In this document: positions 1 to 11,299 of the stretch, in pieces
How the letters are laid out: each line of letters begins with the position of its first letter
How positions within the stretch are numbered: the first letter of the stretch is position 1
Assembly (NCBI GenBank): GCA_009746045.1
Contig: RPFO01000595.1
Location: forward strand, 741,510 to 805,509
Reading direction: 5' to 3'
Length of the DNA: 64,000 bases
Source: Mesostigma viride
Taxonomy: Eukaryota; Streptophyta; Mesostigmatophyceae; Mesostigmatales; Mesostigmataceae
Notes under the pieces: generated by a model
Seen by the model: only the letters and a program-made list of their open reading frames with translations
Told to the model about the DNA's origin: nothing
Database searches by the model: none
Position numbers and translations under genes: made by a program

Positions 1-273
1 TTCCACCATTTTTGGGGTGATAATAAAATGCTACGAAGTTTGAGATATCAGTAGCAGTAGAGCCAAAAGAATCCAGCGTTTCCTCCGTCGTCTCGCGTAA
101 TCCTCCCTGCCCTCCCGGTTCATTTCCTAAAACTTCAGCCCTCCAGCCCCCTTCCCGTTGCTTATGCCCTTTTCCGGCAGCGTCCAAGACGTGGATGAAA
201 AGGGCTTGGACAGAACGTCGCGGAAAAACACGAATACGTGATTCGCGCTCACAACCCATGCCTGCCTGCTTAC

Positions 274-534
274 CCTGAAATAGTCCCGTGGGAGATCGTC
301 ATGATGAACATACAAGCTCCGGTCTCGCCCTGCCTGCCGTGCCCCAGCTAAAAGTTGAGCTCCCACCGTCGTAGTGTCCCGGTGATGACTCAGGAACGCA
401 AACGTGAGGTCTTCTCGATTCAAACATGGGCAGGTATAGGCACTTAGATCAACATCGCTTAGGCTTTGACCGTACGCTATAGCAAAGCCTAGCACGATGA
501 ACTGCAAGCATGCCACCCGCCACCAGTTCTTCAT
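274..534 (-). CDS. receptor-type nucleotidyl cyclase paralogue, exon 1 (gene runs off the left edge)
   Basis: This is the first coding exon of a gene read leftwards. The ATG is the complement of 532-534. The 87 codons encode a hydrophobic signal peptide and the start of a periplasmic-binding-like ectodomain. A TCPCLNREDLTFAFLSHHRD segment followed by TTTVGAQLLAGARQAGRDR aligns well with PCPCFDRGGTFFTFLTHYTD and STTVGNQLRRGEAQAARDR in exon 1 of the complete cyclase gene at 6418. The exon ends in phase 0 at a GTAAGC donor (complement of 268-273), the same phase as in the paralogue. No second exon could be recognised in 1-267. The cyclase function is inferred from the paralogue, because only the extracellular N-terminus lies in the window. 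The two genes are divergent and share about 5.9 kb of upstream sequence. Confidence 0.72.
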
Positions 535-821
535 TTCGAGCCGATCCCCTAGGCCACTGAGCGAGACTTCTCTCTGCACATTTCAAACAAAGGCTTGACA
601 ACATTGCCGGGGTCAGCCTCGCGGCGGCTGCAATAACTCAACGACCGAAAACTTCCCAATCCAAGTTTTTTCCGCGTGTATGCCCACCACCACCGTGAGC
701 TAAAAAGTATCATGTCGTAAGATACGCGCGTCCGGCTCGTGGCCACGAGTTGCCGACTGCCGACTGCCGAGCAATGTGGCGCGGGCTCGAGTGAAACTCA
801 TTATCCTTACCTAACGAACAT

Positions 822-1070
822 TAATTAATTAATTAATAAGCACGTGACTGCGTCACGTGGGTGCCAATACAGAGTAAAGGAACCTTCAACCCTATATACA
901 CAGTGAGAAGGAGGGAGGGCGCCCTAGCTTCTCTCACTGCCGCAGGTGGGCAGGCCACAGAGCGCTCTCTCCACGGCATGGTGCCGGGGCGCAACACTGT
1001 GGGTGCAATACAACCAGTGCAATACCATAGGTAGGCTGACGCATAGCTTATGCTACAAATGTGAGGTGGA
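822..1070 (-). mobile_element. SINE-like (or 5'-truncated LINE) insertion with 12-bp target duplication
   Basis: A 249-bp insert is flanked by direct repeats CCTAACGAACAT at 810-821 and 1071-1082. Read on the minus strand, it ends in the hairpin CACGTGACGCAGTCACGTG followed by an ATTA repeat tail. The same hairpin and tail end the full LINE copy at 25607-28761. The body upstream of the hairpin does not match that LINE's 3' region, so this could be a SINE borrowing the LINE tail or a copy of a related LINE family. Confidence 0.7.
841..859. other. 3'-terminal hairpin of the LINE/SINE family, first copy
   Basis: An 8-bp perfect stem (CACGTGAC/GTCACGTG) closes a 3-nt loop directly beside the ATTA tail. 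The identical 19-bp sequence is at 25620-25638 in the LINE. In non-LTR elements a shared 3' stem-loop is typically what the reverse transcriptase recognises, so this is a candidate RT-binding hairpin. Confidence 0.6.
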
Positions 1071-1184
1071 CCTAACGAACATAATCCTTACCTAACGATA
1101 TTCCCATTGGTTAATAAAAAATACCCATTTACCCGGAAAAAAAAATAACTCGTTATCCTTCCAATTAGAATCACCATTGCGCTA

Positions 1185-3773
1185 TGTCACGTCCGTGATC
1201 ATTTACGTCCGTGCACTCAAGAAGTTACGCGGTTGCCGTAATCGGAATCGTTACCGACGTTTGGTTGGTTCCGATTCAGTAGGCCGCAGGCTTTGTTCCT
1301 TGGGCCGGTGTGGAGCGCCGCGCCGGAAAGGCCTGAATTTCTAGAGTGACAGTCTTAGGTGACCTGACTTAGGTTCAGGCGCAAGACTTTGGGGCGCAAA
1401 GCCTTGGTGGCTTGCGCAATATTCCGGTGCGTGACATTTGGCAGTTATGAATCTTTTGTATTGTCCAGACGGAATGATGTTCAGTCCATCTGACAAAGCT
1501 AGATACGCAGATCGTAGTGTGCGGTGTGCTGGCTCGCACGTGGTTGTCGAACAGACTTGCTCTGCATTTTGCTGGCAGTCTAACTGCACGTCAGGCGGCT
1601 TGCTGGCAAATGCGACAGCGCATGGATGCCGGGATTTTTGGAGGTATTTAGGAGCAGCGCAGCGGCCATGGTGGTCGTTGTTCGCTCGTTTCTCTCCCTC
1701 ACAACTAGTTTGTTGTCTTCATGGGGTTAAACTTCTCGAACAGCCCGGAGCAGCCCCCGTGAGTGGTTGCATGTCGTTGCCATGACGATGGTTGATAAGA
1801 TTGACAATGGTTTGATCCGGTTGGGATGTTGTTGGCATTGTGGACGAGAAACGTTCTGCTGACCCGGGAACAGTCCCGGGAAAGGGCCGGTTCGTCGTTG
1901 GCCAGTGTGCCAGTAACTGGGACATGAGCGCAGAGTCACACAGTTGATATAGATTATGACGTAAGTAAACACTGTTGCGCCACAGTGGCGTCATGGTCGG
2001 TCTGTGGTGATTTCGATGGGTCTCAAGGATATGTAGTTACTCTTACAGTTGCGGCAGCACAACTCGGCATTCATTGTAATTTGTCAAATGTTATGGAATG
2101 AATGGTTTGGGCATTGCTTTCATCATAAAGCATTATTGCAATCTTCATAATATAAATATCGGCTGGCTGCGCTGCCTGTCATGAAGGTGGTGGTGCCGTC
2201 AAGGACCACACCTATCATTTCCACTTATTTAAACGAGCGAACAACCCTTGGCGGGTTCAGTTCGGACAGCCTGAGCCGGAGATATACCCAAGCTGCTTGC
2301 AGAATCAAGCACTTGGAAGAGGATTAAGCTTATCCTTTAAAAAGCTATGAAGAGGATTAGGCTTATCCTTGAAAAAGCCATGAAGAGGATTATGCTTATC
2401 CTTGAAAAAGCACTGAAGAGGTTATTGCTTAGCCTATTTGAAAAGCATGTGTGGTCCTGTCGTGGGAATTTTTTTTTCCCTATGTGATCCTCTTTTTGAC
2501 TTTTTGGCTCTTCATTTTTTCGAGCTAAAAAGTGGGGGGGAATATAGTGGATCACACACAAGAGTACTCTATTGCTATGGATATGCCTTCCAAGTGATAG
2601 GCTAGGATATAATGGCACGCAAACGCGACAGCTGTCACGTCCGTGATCATTTACGTCCGTGCACTCAAGAAGTTACGCGGTTGCCGTAATCGGAATCGTT
2701 ACCGACGTTTGGTTGGTTCCGATTCAGTAGGCCGCAGGCTTTGTTCCTTGGGCCGGTGTGGAGCGCCGCGCCGGAAAGGCCTGAATTTCTAGAGTGACAG
2801 TCTTAGGTGACCTGACTTAGGTTCAGGCGCAAGACTTTGGGGCGCAAAGCCTTGGTGGCTTGCGCAATATTCCGGTGCGTGACATTTGGCAGTTATGAAT
2901 CTTTTGTATTGTCCAGACGGAATGATGTTCAGTCCATCTGACAAAGCTAGATACGCAGATCGTAGTGTGCGGTGTGCTGGCTCGCACGTGGTTGTCGAAC
3001 AGACTTGCTCTGCATTTTGCTGGCAGTCTAACTGCACGTCAGGCGGCTTGCTGGCAAATGCGACAGCGCATGGATGCCGGGATTTTTGGAGGTATTTAGG
3101 AGCAGCGCAGCGGCCATGGTGGTCGTTGTTCGCTCGTTTCTCTCCCTCACAACTAGTTTGTTGTCTTCATGGGGTTAAACTTCTCGAACAGCCCGGAGCA
3201 GCCCCCGTGAGTGGTTGCATGTCGTTGCCATGACGATGGTTGATAAGATTGACAATGGTTTGATCCGGTTGGGATGTTGTTGGCATTGTGGACGAGAAAC
3301 GTTCTGCTGACCCGGGAACAGTCCCGGGAAAGGGCCGGTTCGTCGTTGGCCAGTGTGCCAGTAACTGGGACATGAGCGCAGAGTCACACAGTTGATATAG
3401 ATTATGACGTAAGTAAACACTGTTGCGCCACAGTGGCGTCATGGTCGGTCTGTGGTGATTTCGATGGGTCTCAAGGATATGTAGTTACTCTTACAGTTGC
3501 GGCAGCACAACTCGGCATTCATTGTAATTTGTCAAATGTTATGGAATGAATGGTTTGGGCATTGCTTTCATCATAAAGCATTATTGCAATCTTCATAATA
3601 TAAATATCGGCTGGCTGCGCTGCCTGTCATGAAGGTGGTGGTGCCGTCAAGGACCACACCTATCATTTCCACTTTATTTATATAGTGGATCACACACAAG
3701 AGTACTCTATTGCTATGGATATGCCTTCCAAGTGATAGGCTAGGATATAATGGCACGCAAACGCGACAGCTAT
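1185..3773. repeat. 1,448-bp tandem duplication, second copy internally deleted
   Basis: 1185-2226 and 2633-3674 look identical over about 1,042 bp at a constant offset of 1,448. 2543-2633 recurs at 3683-3773. The unit is therefore 1185-2632 in tandem, and the second copy has lost about 308 bp (the equivalent of 2227-2542). Small ORFs in both copies (for example 1438-1785 and 2886-3233) are identical only because the DNA is duplicated; they have no recognisable domain. Confidence 0.9.
2317..2440. repeat. 33-bp short tandem repeat
   Basis: Three to four copies of a unit beginning GAAGAGGATTAGGCTTATCC occur. The array lies in the part of the tandem unit that is missing from the second copy, so slippage or recombination in it may explain the deletion. 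Confidence 0.65.
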
Positions 3774-4419
3774 TTTCTTTCATTAGATTCGCTGGCCGTC
3801 CCGGATACTGTACGCACGTGGTTGCCTGTTATAATTTAATTACTTACATATATTCCCTAAGCTTTATATAATATTATGATATTTATTTTTGTGGCTAATA
3901 ATGGCCGAGTCTCCGACCAGACCGACCTTCTCAAACGGTAACTCGAAATTTCGTCCCCAAAATCGCCATTCGTCCCTACTCTCCGGAGCCAAGCTAGGAC
4001 ACACCAACGCTGCCTCCTACCAACGCTGGTGGATCCGATGATGCAACCGTACATGTCTGTGCTACAGTAACTGTGTCTGTGGTGTCATGCTGTTCAGGGC
4101 CCTCGGCCGTTTCCAAATTTCTGCTGCATGTGTTCAGTTCAGTTCAGTGCAGTTGGTTCCCACTGCCTATGTTCAGTTCAGTTCAGTTGTTTCCCACGCC
4201 GCACATGCATTCCCACGTGGCGTGGGCAACAACACAACAACAACAACAACGCCGCACATGGCGTGGGAAACTGCCCATGTGCGGCGTTGAGTTGTGAGTT
4301 GAGTAGAGTTTATTCCCGCGCCGGTGAACCGACAGCATGTGCGGCGTGGGAATCAACAACAACAACGGGAATTTTGTCCTTTTGGCAGGGCCTGCTTTTG
4401 GTCCTCCTACCCTATCAAG
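3774..4419. other. intergenic sequence with short direct and inverted repeats
   Basis: No gene is recognised. Short repeats of GTTCAGTTCAGT (4130-4190), a CAA run near 4230-4250 and inverted copies of CGCCGCACATGGCGTGGG (4240-4290, again near 4335-4350) are present. Overlapping ORFs of 60-100 codons here are low-complexity by-products of these repeats. Confidence 0.5.
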
Positions 4420-4421
4420 TA

Positions 4422-5347
4422 CAGTCATTCCCGCGTTAAGTTGCGATCGCCCCCTAAAACTTGGCGCCGCAACTTAACGCGGGAACGCAACTTAACGGTA
4501 GAATTAGGCTAGCAGCCCACCACCTCCTCCTCTGACGGACTTCTATACGGCATTCGACAGCTCTCGTCAAGCCCGATCCAGCTGCAGCGTCAAAGCCGGC
4601 CAAAGTCCATTTTCCAGGCCAGATACTGATTGTGGACAAACTGAAAGGCGGGCTGCAAAGCACGCCGTGGGCAGTGAGCCACGCAGTGCCTGCGTTTTAT
4701 AACACAAATGTGTGTTTAACCCTCTGACTTCGGCTCTTTTTTTGGCGGGTTACTTAATTGCCAGTCGGCTTCACGTTTGACTGTGACAAAACATGGGAAC
4801 AGTCGTGAGGGAAGCTTCATTTACTGTCAATGGCCTGCATGTAAACAATCATAATAACAGCATGGAGGCCACATGCAGCGAGACTGCCTGTGGCCTCAAC
4901 AACCTTGTCTTTGCCCTTCTGCGGTGCATTCGGCATGACTCATATGGTGGTAATTTCCGGCAAGATGTCTCAATTACAGATGACCATGCATGGTCTTGGA
5001 TTCTTATGTACCGCAGCCCGCAGGCTGCAAAACTGAATTTGTAAGGTTGCATTCGCGCTTTTCACCTATCATTAAGCCAGCAGGCGGGGAAATTCAATTC
5101 AAAGTTTGCGCGCCAGTGGGGCTTGCGTATTTTGCCCCCTAAAATCACGTAGCGGGTCCGGACTTGGCAAAAAATGGCCTCCTGCGCGGCCAAAAATGGC
5201 CTGACACCTACAAATTGAGTCATTACCGCGTTAAGTTGCGATGGCCTCCATGCTTAAGTTGCGGTCGCCCCCCAACTGAAACTTCGGCGCCGCAACTTAA
5301 CGCGGGAACGCAACCTTAAGAAACGCAACTTAACGCGGGAATGACTG
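4422..5347. mobile_element. Tc1/mariner-type (pogo-like) non-autonomous element, MITE
   Basis: The 926-bp element has inverted ends starting CAGTCATTCCCGCGTTAAGT, about 24 bp long, with subterminal copies of the inner part near 4475-4500 and 5222-5320. It is flanked by TA at 4420-4421 and 5348-5349. Removing the element and one TA gives TATCAAGTAACGTG, and this appears intact at 5538-5551 in the adjacent duplicated repeat, which is a paralogous empty site. No transposase ORF is visible, so it must be moved in trans. Family assignment rests on the TA target and the CAGT-type end. Confidence 0.85.
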
Positions 5348-5349
5348 TA

Positions 5350-5870
5350 ACGTGGGTGTTTGCAACTTGCCCGTTGAAACTCTACGGCGGAGCCAATTTT
5401 CGGAAGAACCTCACCCTTCTGCTTGCAAATTCGGGACAAATTCGGTGGATGGATGGATGGATGGATGGATTGACTGGGTTTTCACACTCGGGTTTTCATC
5501 CCCTATTCCTATGTTTTCAGTCTCACGTGTACGGCCTTATCAAGTAACGTGCGTGTTTGCAACTTGCCCGTTGAAACTCTACGGCGGAGCCAATTTTCGG
5601 AAGAACCTCACCCTTCTGCTTGCAAATTAGGGACAAATTCGGTGGATGGATGGATGGATGTATGGATGGATGGATGGATGGATGGATTGACGGATTTTCA
5701 TCCCCTATTCCTATGTTTTCTCACGTGTACGGCCTTATAAGCTTCGCCAATTCTGGCGAACCTAACGGTTCTTCCGAAAATTGGCTCCGTGCCTCCGTGG
5801 CTCCGTCTGATAAGCTTCGCCAATTCTGGCGAACCTAACGGTTCTTCCGAAAATTGGCTCCGCCTGCAAG
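5350..5870. repeat. two ~200-bp direct repeats plus inverted copies
   Basis: 5346-5540 and 5546-5740 are direct copies, each containing GGCGGAGCCAATTTTCGGAA and a short GGAT run (5443-5470 and 5640-5690). Two inverted copies of the same motif (GGTTCTTCCGAAAATTGGCT) lie at 5767-5801 and 5838-5864. The arrangement can fold into a large hairpin. Confidence 0.75.
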
Positions 5871-6417
5871 TTGCAATACACCCGAGAGAATCTCTGCGGA
5901 CCCTAAACAAGCTTCGCATCCCCCCCAAAAGCCGACCGAGACTGGAACAGCCATCAGCCTTACTGTAGGCTCCTGTAGGTTGGGTTCGCCATGCAGGCTG
6001 CAGCCAACTGCGACCCAACTTGAGGCGTAACTACCTGCCACCCAACTTCAGCCAACCCAACTTCAGGCGTGAATGACCTCTGTCGGATAACCGGCGTGCT
6101 GACTAGAAAAGGTAACATGGTAGATTCTAGTTTACGCGATTCGTCTGCACCGGGGGGGGGGGACCTCTCTTTAACGCCACCGGCCATGGCGGTGCTAACT
6201 GTGAGCGTGTTGCCCATGGGGTCGGAGCTGCCCACGGGGTAAAAGCCATGTTTGGCTAAGAGAATGGCATTCTGGGTGCGATTTTACACGTCTCATACAA
6301 GGTCATTAATGTATCATCAGGACCTCTTCGAGTATTGAGTTCTTTATACCACTCAGGTCCATCTTGTCGTGCTTATGTAGACGGCCTCTCGCGACAGTCC
6401 GAATTCCTCAAAAAGCC
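5871..6417 (+). promoter_or_regulatory. probable upstream/5'UTR region of the complete cyclase gene
   Basis: This is the sequence between the repeat cluster and the start codon. It contains a G9 run near 6152. No clear TATA box is seen. Its role is inferred only from position. Confidence 0.3.
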
Positions 6418-9400
6418 ATGAATTTCTGGCTGTGGTTGAATGTCCTGGGCATATTGTTGTCCGCGGGTACCGGATTTGGCGGATACGAGAGTACAGACTT
6501 GCCCTGCCCTTGTTTTGACCGGGGCGGTACATTCTTTACTTTTCTTACACATTATACCGATAGCACCACTGTTGGTAACCAATTACGACGCGGCGAAGCT
6601 CAAGCTGCTCGAGACCGTGGCTTAGAAGTAAGGGTGTATTCTCCGACTGACACTTTGGAGGTAAGACCTTGTGTCTTAGTTGGCCTCAGTTCGATCCGTT
6701 CAACCCTGACCTTGTACTGTTCGACAGGCCCAAATGTAGCCAGACCGCCGTGCTGAATGAGAACCCTTTTATCTCCGATCTTCTACCTCATGAAGTGTCT
6801 TTGTTTCGACCCTAAGGTATGAGTCCTTGATGGGCCAGTGACTGTGCTTTGGACGCGGTGATGCGAGGCGCACACCGTTACTCCTCATTACGTGAAACAC
6901 TTTCTTAGTTTAAAGACGCGGTGTACTTAGCATGAGCACATATCAAACACATTTTTTGCAAGTGGCGTATCAGCGGATTGGTGATGTCTAGCTGCCGCCT
7001 ATTTTAGCGAGCAGCATTCGACATTAGACGGAATTATAGCCTGATTGATGGCACTTGCTATGTAGTCTGGGGTCTCTTCTGTGACAGGAGTCTGAATCAA
7101 GCGCACCTGCGCTTGAGCAAGCGCACATCAAGTCCACTCTAGTCCGTGGCCTCCTATTGTTTTTATTATTTTATTGGTTTACACTACTAGCTTTCTGATT
7201 TCCTGCAAGTATATACTGCTAGCTCGGATGCTTGTTGTCTGCGGCTTGACCATGAGATGTTGGGCACATCTGCTTTGTGGCATCATCGGCAGATCAAAGA
7301 TGCGGTTGACTGGATTCAAGGCGCAATCGAGGGTGGGACTTCTGGCATCATCACCACATTTTACAACGACCTGGTGGGATGTCAACTAGCGTTCGCCTGC
7401 AGCATATGATTCAGCCAGAATTCTTCAGATTCCCCTGCTCCCTGGATCTCATTCATTCAAGGCCTTGTTCCCATCTACTTGGGGCATCCGCGTGCCTTGA
7501 GAATGGTGCCTAGTTTGATCGTAGCAAGCGTGCCTGAGAGATTTCCCTGTCTTTTCTTTTATTTGGAATGCATTGCGTAGGCATCAGCTGCCATCAAACA
7601 CTGAAGCCAGGAGAAAATGGGCTTGGCGGCCCCAGGGCAAGGACCTGTTAAAAGGCTGACTGTACAGGTTGCGCCTCATAAATACAGTTTGGTACGTTAG
7701 TCAGCCAGCCTGGCCACTATAGGTACAAGGTCCAAAATACAAATGTATCCCTTTCTTCCATTCTTTTCCAAAGCTTCAACTTTTCAATTCATCGCATGCG
7801 ACTTGTTATTGTCACTGGAGAGAGTGGCGATTGCCATGGCCAGTTGCTTTATTAGGAGCAGGACTTAAACTGGAGATGTCATCTTGCTCCCCCTTTCCCT
7901 CCCAAATCCCATCGCCCAATCTAATTTTATGTCAACCAAGCATTTTGTGACAAAGATTCAACAGTAACAGAGAGATGTTTCTACGAAAAAACTGGCAGTG
8001 ATGTTAAAGTTTACAAGTTTTGAATAGATTAAGTGAACCTATGTACATTCTGAACTATATATGTAGTTCATTACTACATTTCTACACTGCTATGTGATTG
8101 ACAGTGATTGACTTTGAGAAACCTTGAGATTCACTAAGCAGTTACCTTTCTTTGGAGATCCTATCTTAAATTTTGGGTTCAGTTGGAGTGATGCTTGTCT
8201 TGGATTTTAAAAATCTCAAGAAATGACAATAATCAGAGCTACAGACTTTCTTGATTTCAGGGTCCCCATGTGCAAACGGTATTCTAATGAAGATTGGTCA
8301 CCTTGCAAATACCTACTGGTGCTGAGCCCCCCCACCATTATCCGGCCCACCCCTCACCACACATCAGCTCGTGCCCTCGCTCGCATCCGCCAATGACCGC
8401 GGCATCCCCGTCTACTTAGTAGGCGGGGCGGACCCAGAGCTCTACCGCGCAGTCCAGCTACGGGAGCCCGCCACGGGCCCCGTGCGCGCTTCCCTCCGCC
8501 ACATCGGCGCCGACGAGGGCGCGGCCGCGGCGGCCCTCGCGCGGCACCTGCTGGCGTCCGGTACCACCCACCTGGAGTGCGTGACCACCGACATGGACGA
8601 CGCGACCTGGAACCGACGCTGCCGGGCGCTGGTGCGGTCGTTCCGCGAGGCCGGCAAATCCGCCCGCTGGCACCTGCGCATGAGGCGGGCCGCTGACATG
8701 GACAGCTACGCGCGGTCCCTGGCCCGGGACCTCGCGGGGGTCCCTGGCAGGGAGGTGGCGGTCGTGGTCATGGACGCGGTCGTATATGAGTACCTGCGGG
8801 GCCCGGTCGCGGCGCTGCGAGGCGACCTGGCCAACGCCACGCTGGTGGTGTACGAGACCTCGGTGGTCGCACTGGAGGACATCCGGGGCGGCGCGCAGGT
8901 GCTCGCGCTGGACTTTGACTACTACACGCAGGGGTACCTGGCTGTCGCGCTGGTGTCGGCGGAGCGCCAGACGGGCCAGATGGTCACGTCGGATATCGAG
9001 ACCGAGTTCACGATCTACGGGGACGGCGCCACGCCTGTACGTTGGGTGTTGTAATGGCTGTAAAGCTATGATGATGTGCGATGCATGTTGTAATGGTATG
9101 GTGGGGGTTGTACTGGTGTGTTGTAATGATGTATGATGCATGTTGTAATGGTATGGTGGGGGTTGTACTGGTGTGTTGTAATGATGTATGATGCATGTTG
9201 TAATGGTATGGTGGGGGTTGTACTGGTGTGTTGTAATGATGTATGATGCATGTTGTAATGGTATGGTGGGGGATGTAATGGTGTGACATGATGATGTATG
9301 ATGCATGTTATAATGGTATGGTGGGGGTTGTAATGGTATGGGGTGATGGTGTTGTTCGATTGGTTAGTTTTGGTACTTGGCGATCGGGTAGGGGATGTGG

Positions 9401-11238
9401 GCTCATGGCGTCGGGGTTGCAGTTTTGGGCACTTTGCATCTTCGTTTGGGTGTTGGATGGCCGATGGGGAGTCATGGGCTTCACGGTCCTTGAGGTTGGG
9501 ATTTCAGCATGCATGGTTGGTAGAGTGGGTGCAGGCAAGTTGTTGCTGGCGTGGGCAGAATCAACCAGCCAAGCCTTGCGAATGTGAACATGAACGCGTG
9601 GATTGTGTGTAATCGAGAAGAAATGAGATGGCTCTCCATCTCTCTAAAAATACCCAACACGTCAACTTTCACTACTCAACAACTCTAAAATAATACGCCT
9701 GAAAAGGTTGATGAAAGTATAAAGAAAGTGGGGTCAGGCTGTCGGGGATGCGTTGGTTTTGGAGGCATGACCCAGCAGCACCCAAGGCGGCTTGTTGGGC
9801 CCACCCTGCTCCACAGCCTGTATTTCCTTCCGCTGGGAGCTTCCCTCCTCGTTCTCACCCCTCTTCACCCCACCTCAACCCCTGCTTCACAACCTGCCCG
9901 TCACGTCCCCATGAGAACTTTGTTTCTGCATTGCCCTCTCCCTTGGCCCGTCCTGACTCCTATCCGCCTGCCGCCGCCAGTAACATACAGGGAGCCTCAG
10001 AAACTTGCTTGATTACTGCTTCGTTCCTTTCATCGGCCGCCCTGATTCCTATCCTCCTTTCCCCGCCACAGCCTGCCAATCAAAGCCCTGTTATAAAGTT
10101 TGTTTCTGCATCATTCCCATCGCTTTTTGTTCATTCCCATCGTGTTTGTTGCCAACCCTGTCCCATCCCCTAATTCCTATCCCCTCCTGTCCCTACCACA
10201 AATTGGATGGACCAACCCTGTCCCATCCCCTAATTCCTATCCCCTCCTGTCCCTACCACAAACGGAATTACCAACCCTGTCCCATCCCCTAATTCCTATC
10301 CCCTCCTGTCCCTACCACAAATTGGATGGACCAACCCTGTCCCATCCCCTAATTCCTATCCTCTCCTGTCCCTACCACAAATGCAATTACCATGCTGGTA
10401 CTACCCCGCTCGCCCTTGTTTGTGCCGGAGCTGCGCATGTCACCGATGCCATCCTGCAGCGCGGGCTGTGCTGTGATTTGCTTGTATGAACGTGCTGCCT
10501 GGTGTGGGCATGCTGGCATGTGTCACCGTGCTGGCCGCTCGCCCTCGGTTGTGCCGGTTGGCTGCGCAGGTCACCGGTGACGTCCTCCAGCGCGAGTGGT
10601 GCCGCTTTGAGGGGTACCCCGTGTGTGGGGACTTGGGCGATCAGCCGAAAGGGGAGAATGCGCCCAAGTCCCTCTGCCCTTGCTTTAACCGATCGGGCGT
10701 CCGGCACAAGGTGGTGGGGGGCATCCCTCTGGCAGACGCTGTCACGCACCACCTGTGGCAGGGCCTCAGGGATGCCCAGATGGACATCCCCGGGTCCACC
10801 TTTTTCTGGTGCGTGTGGTGGGTGTGTCTTTGTTCGTGTGTGTGTATGCGTGTGTATGTGTGAGTATGTGTGTATGCGGGTCTGTGTGTATGTGCGTGTG
10901 TGTGTGGTGTTGGGGGTGGTTTGATGGGTGGGCGGGCGGGCGGGCGGGCGGGCGGCGGCGGGCGGGCGGCGGGCGGGCGGGCGGGCGGGCGGCGGGCGGG
11001 CGGGCAGGCGGGCGGGCGGGCGGGCGGGCGGGCGGGCGGCGGGCGGCGGGCGGGCGGGCGGGCGGCGGGCGGGCGGGCGGGCGGGCGGGCGGGCGGCGGG
11101 CGGGCGGGCGGGCGGGCGGGCGGGCGGGCGGGCGGCGGGCGGGCGGGCGGGCGGGCGGGCGGGCGGGCAGGCGGGCGGGCGGGCGGGCGGGCAGGCGGGC
11201 GGCGGCGGGCGGGCGGGCGGGCGGGCGGGCGGGCGGGG

Positions 11239-11299
<61 letters not shown>

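Noticed and set aside
1438-3233. Duplicate 115-codon ORFs at 1438 and 2886
   Set aside because: Identical because of the tandem duplication. No domain and poor start context.
1185-3674. The 1-kb duplicated blocks as a pair of LTRs
   Set aside because: Only about 400 bp lie between the blocks, there is no TG...CA border, primer site or target duplication, and the structure fits a tandem duplication with a deletion.
8458-9306. 282-codon minus-strand ORF opposite cyclase exon 3
   Set aside because: The first part is the minisatellite and the rest is antisense to a GC-rich exon whose plus-strand translation matches a binding-protein fold.
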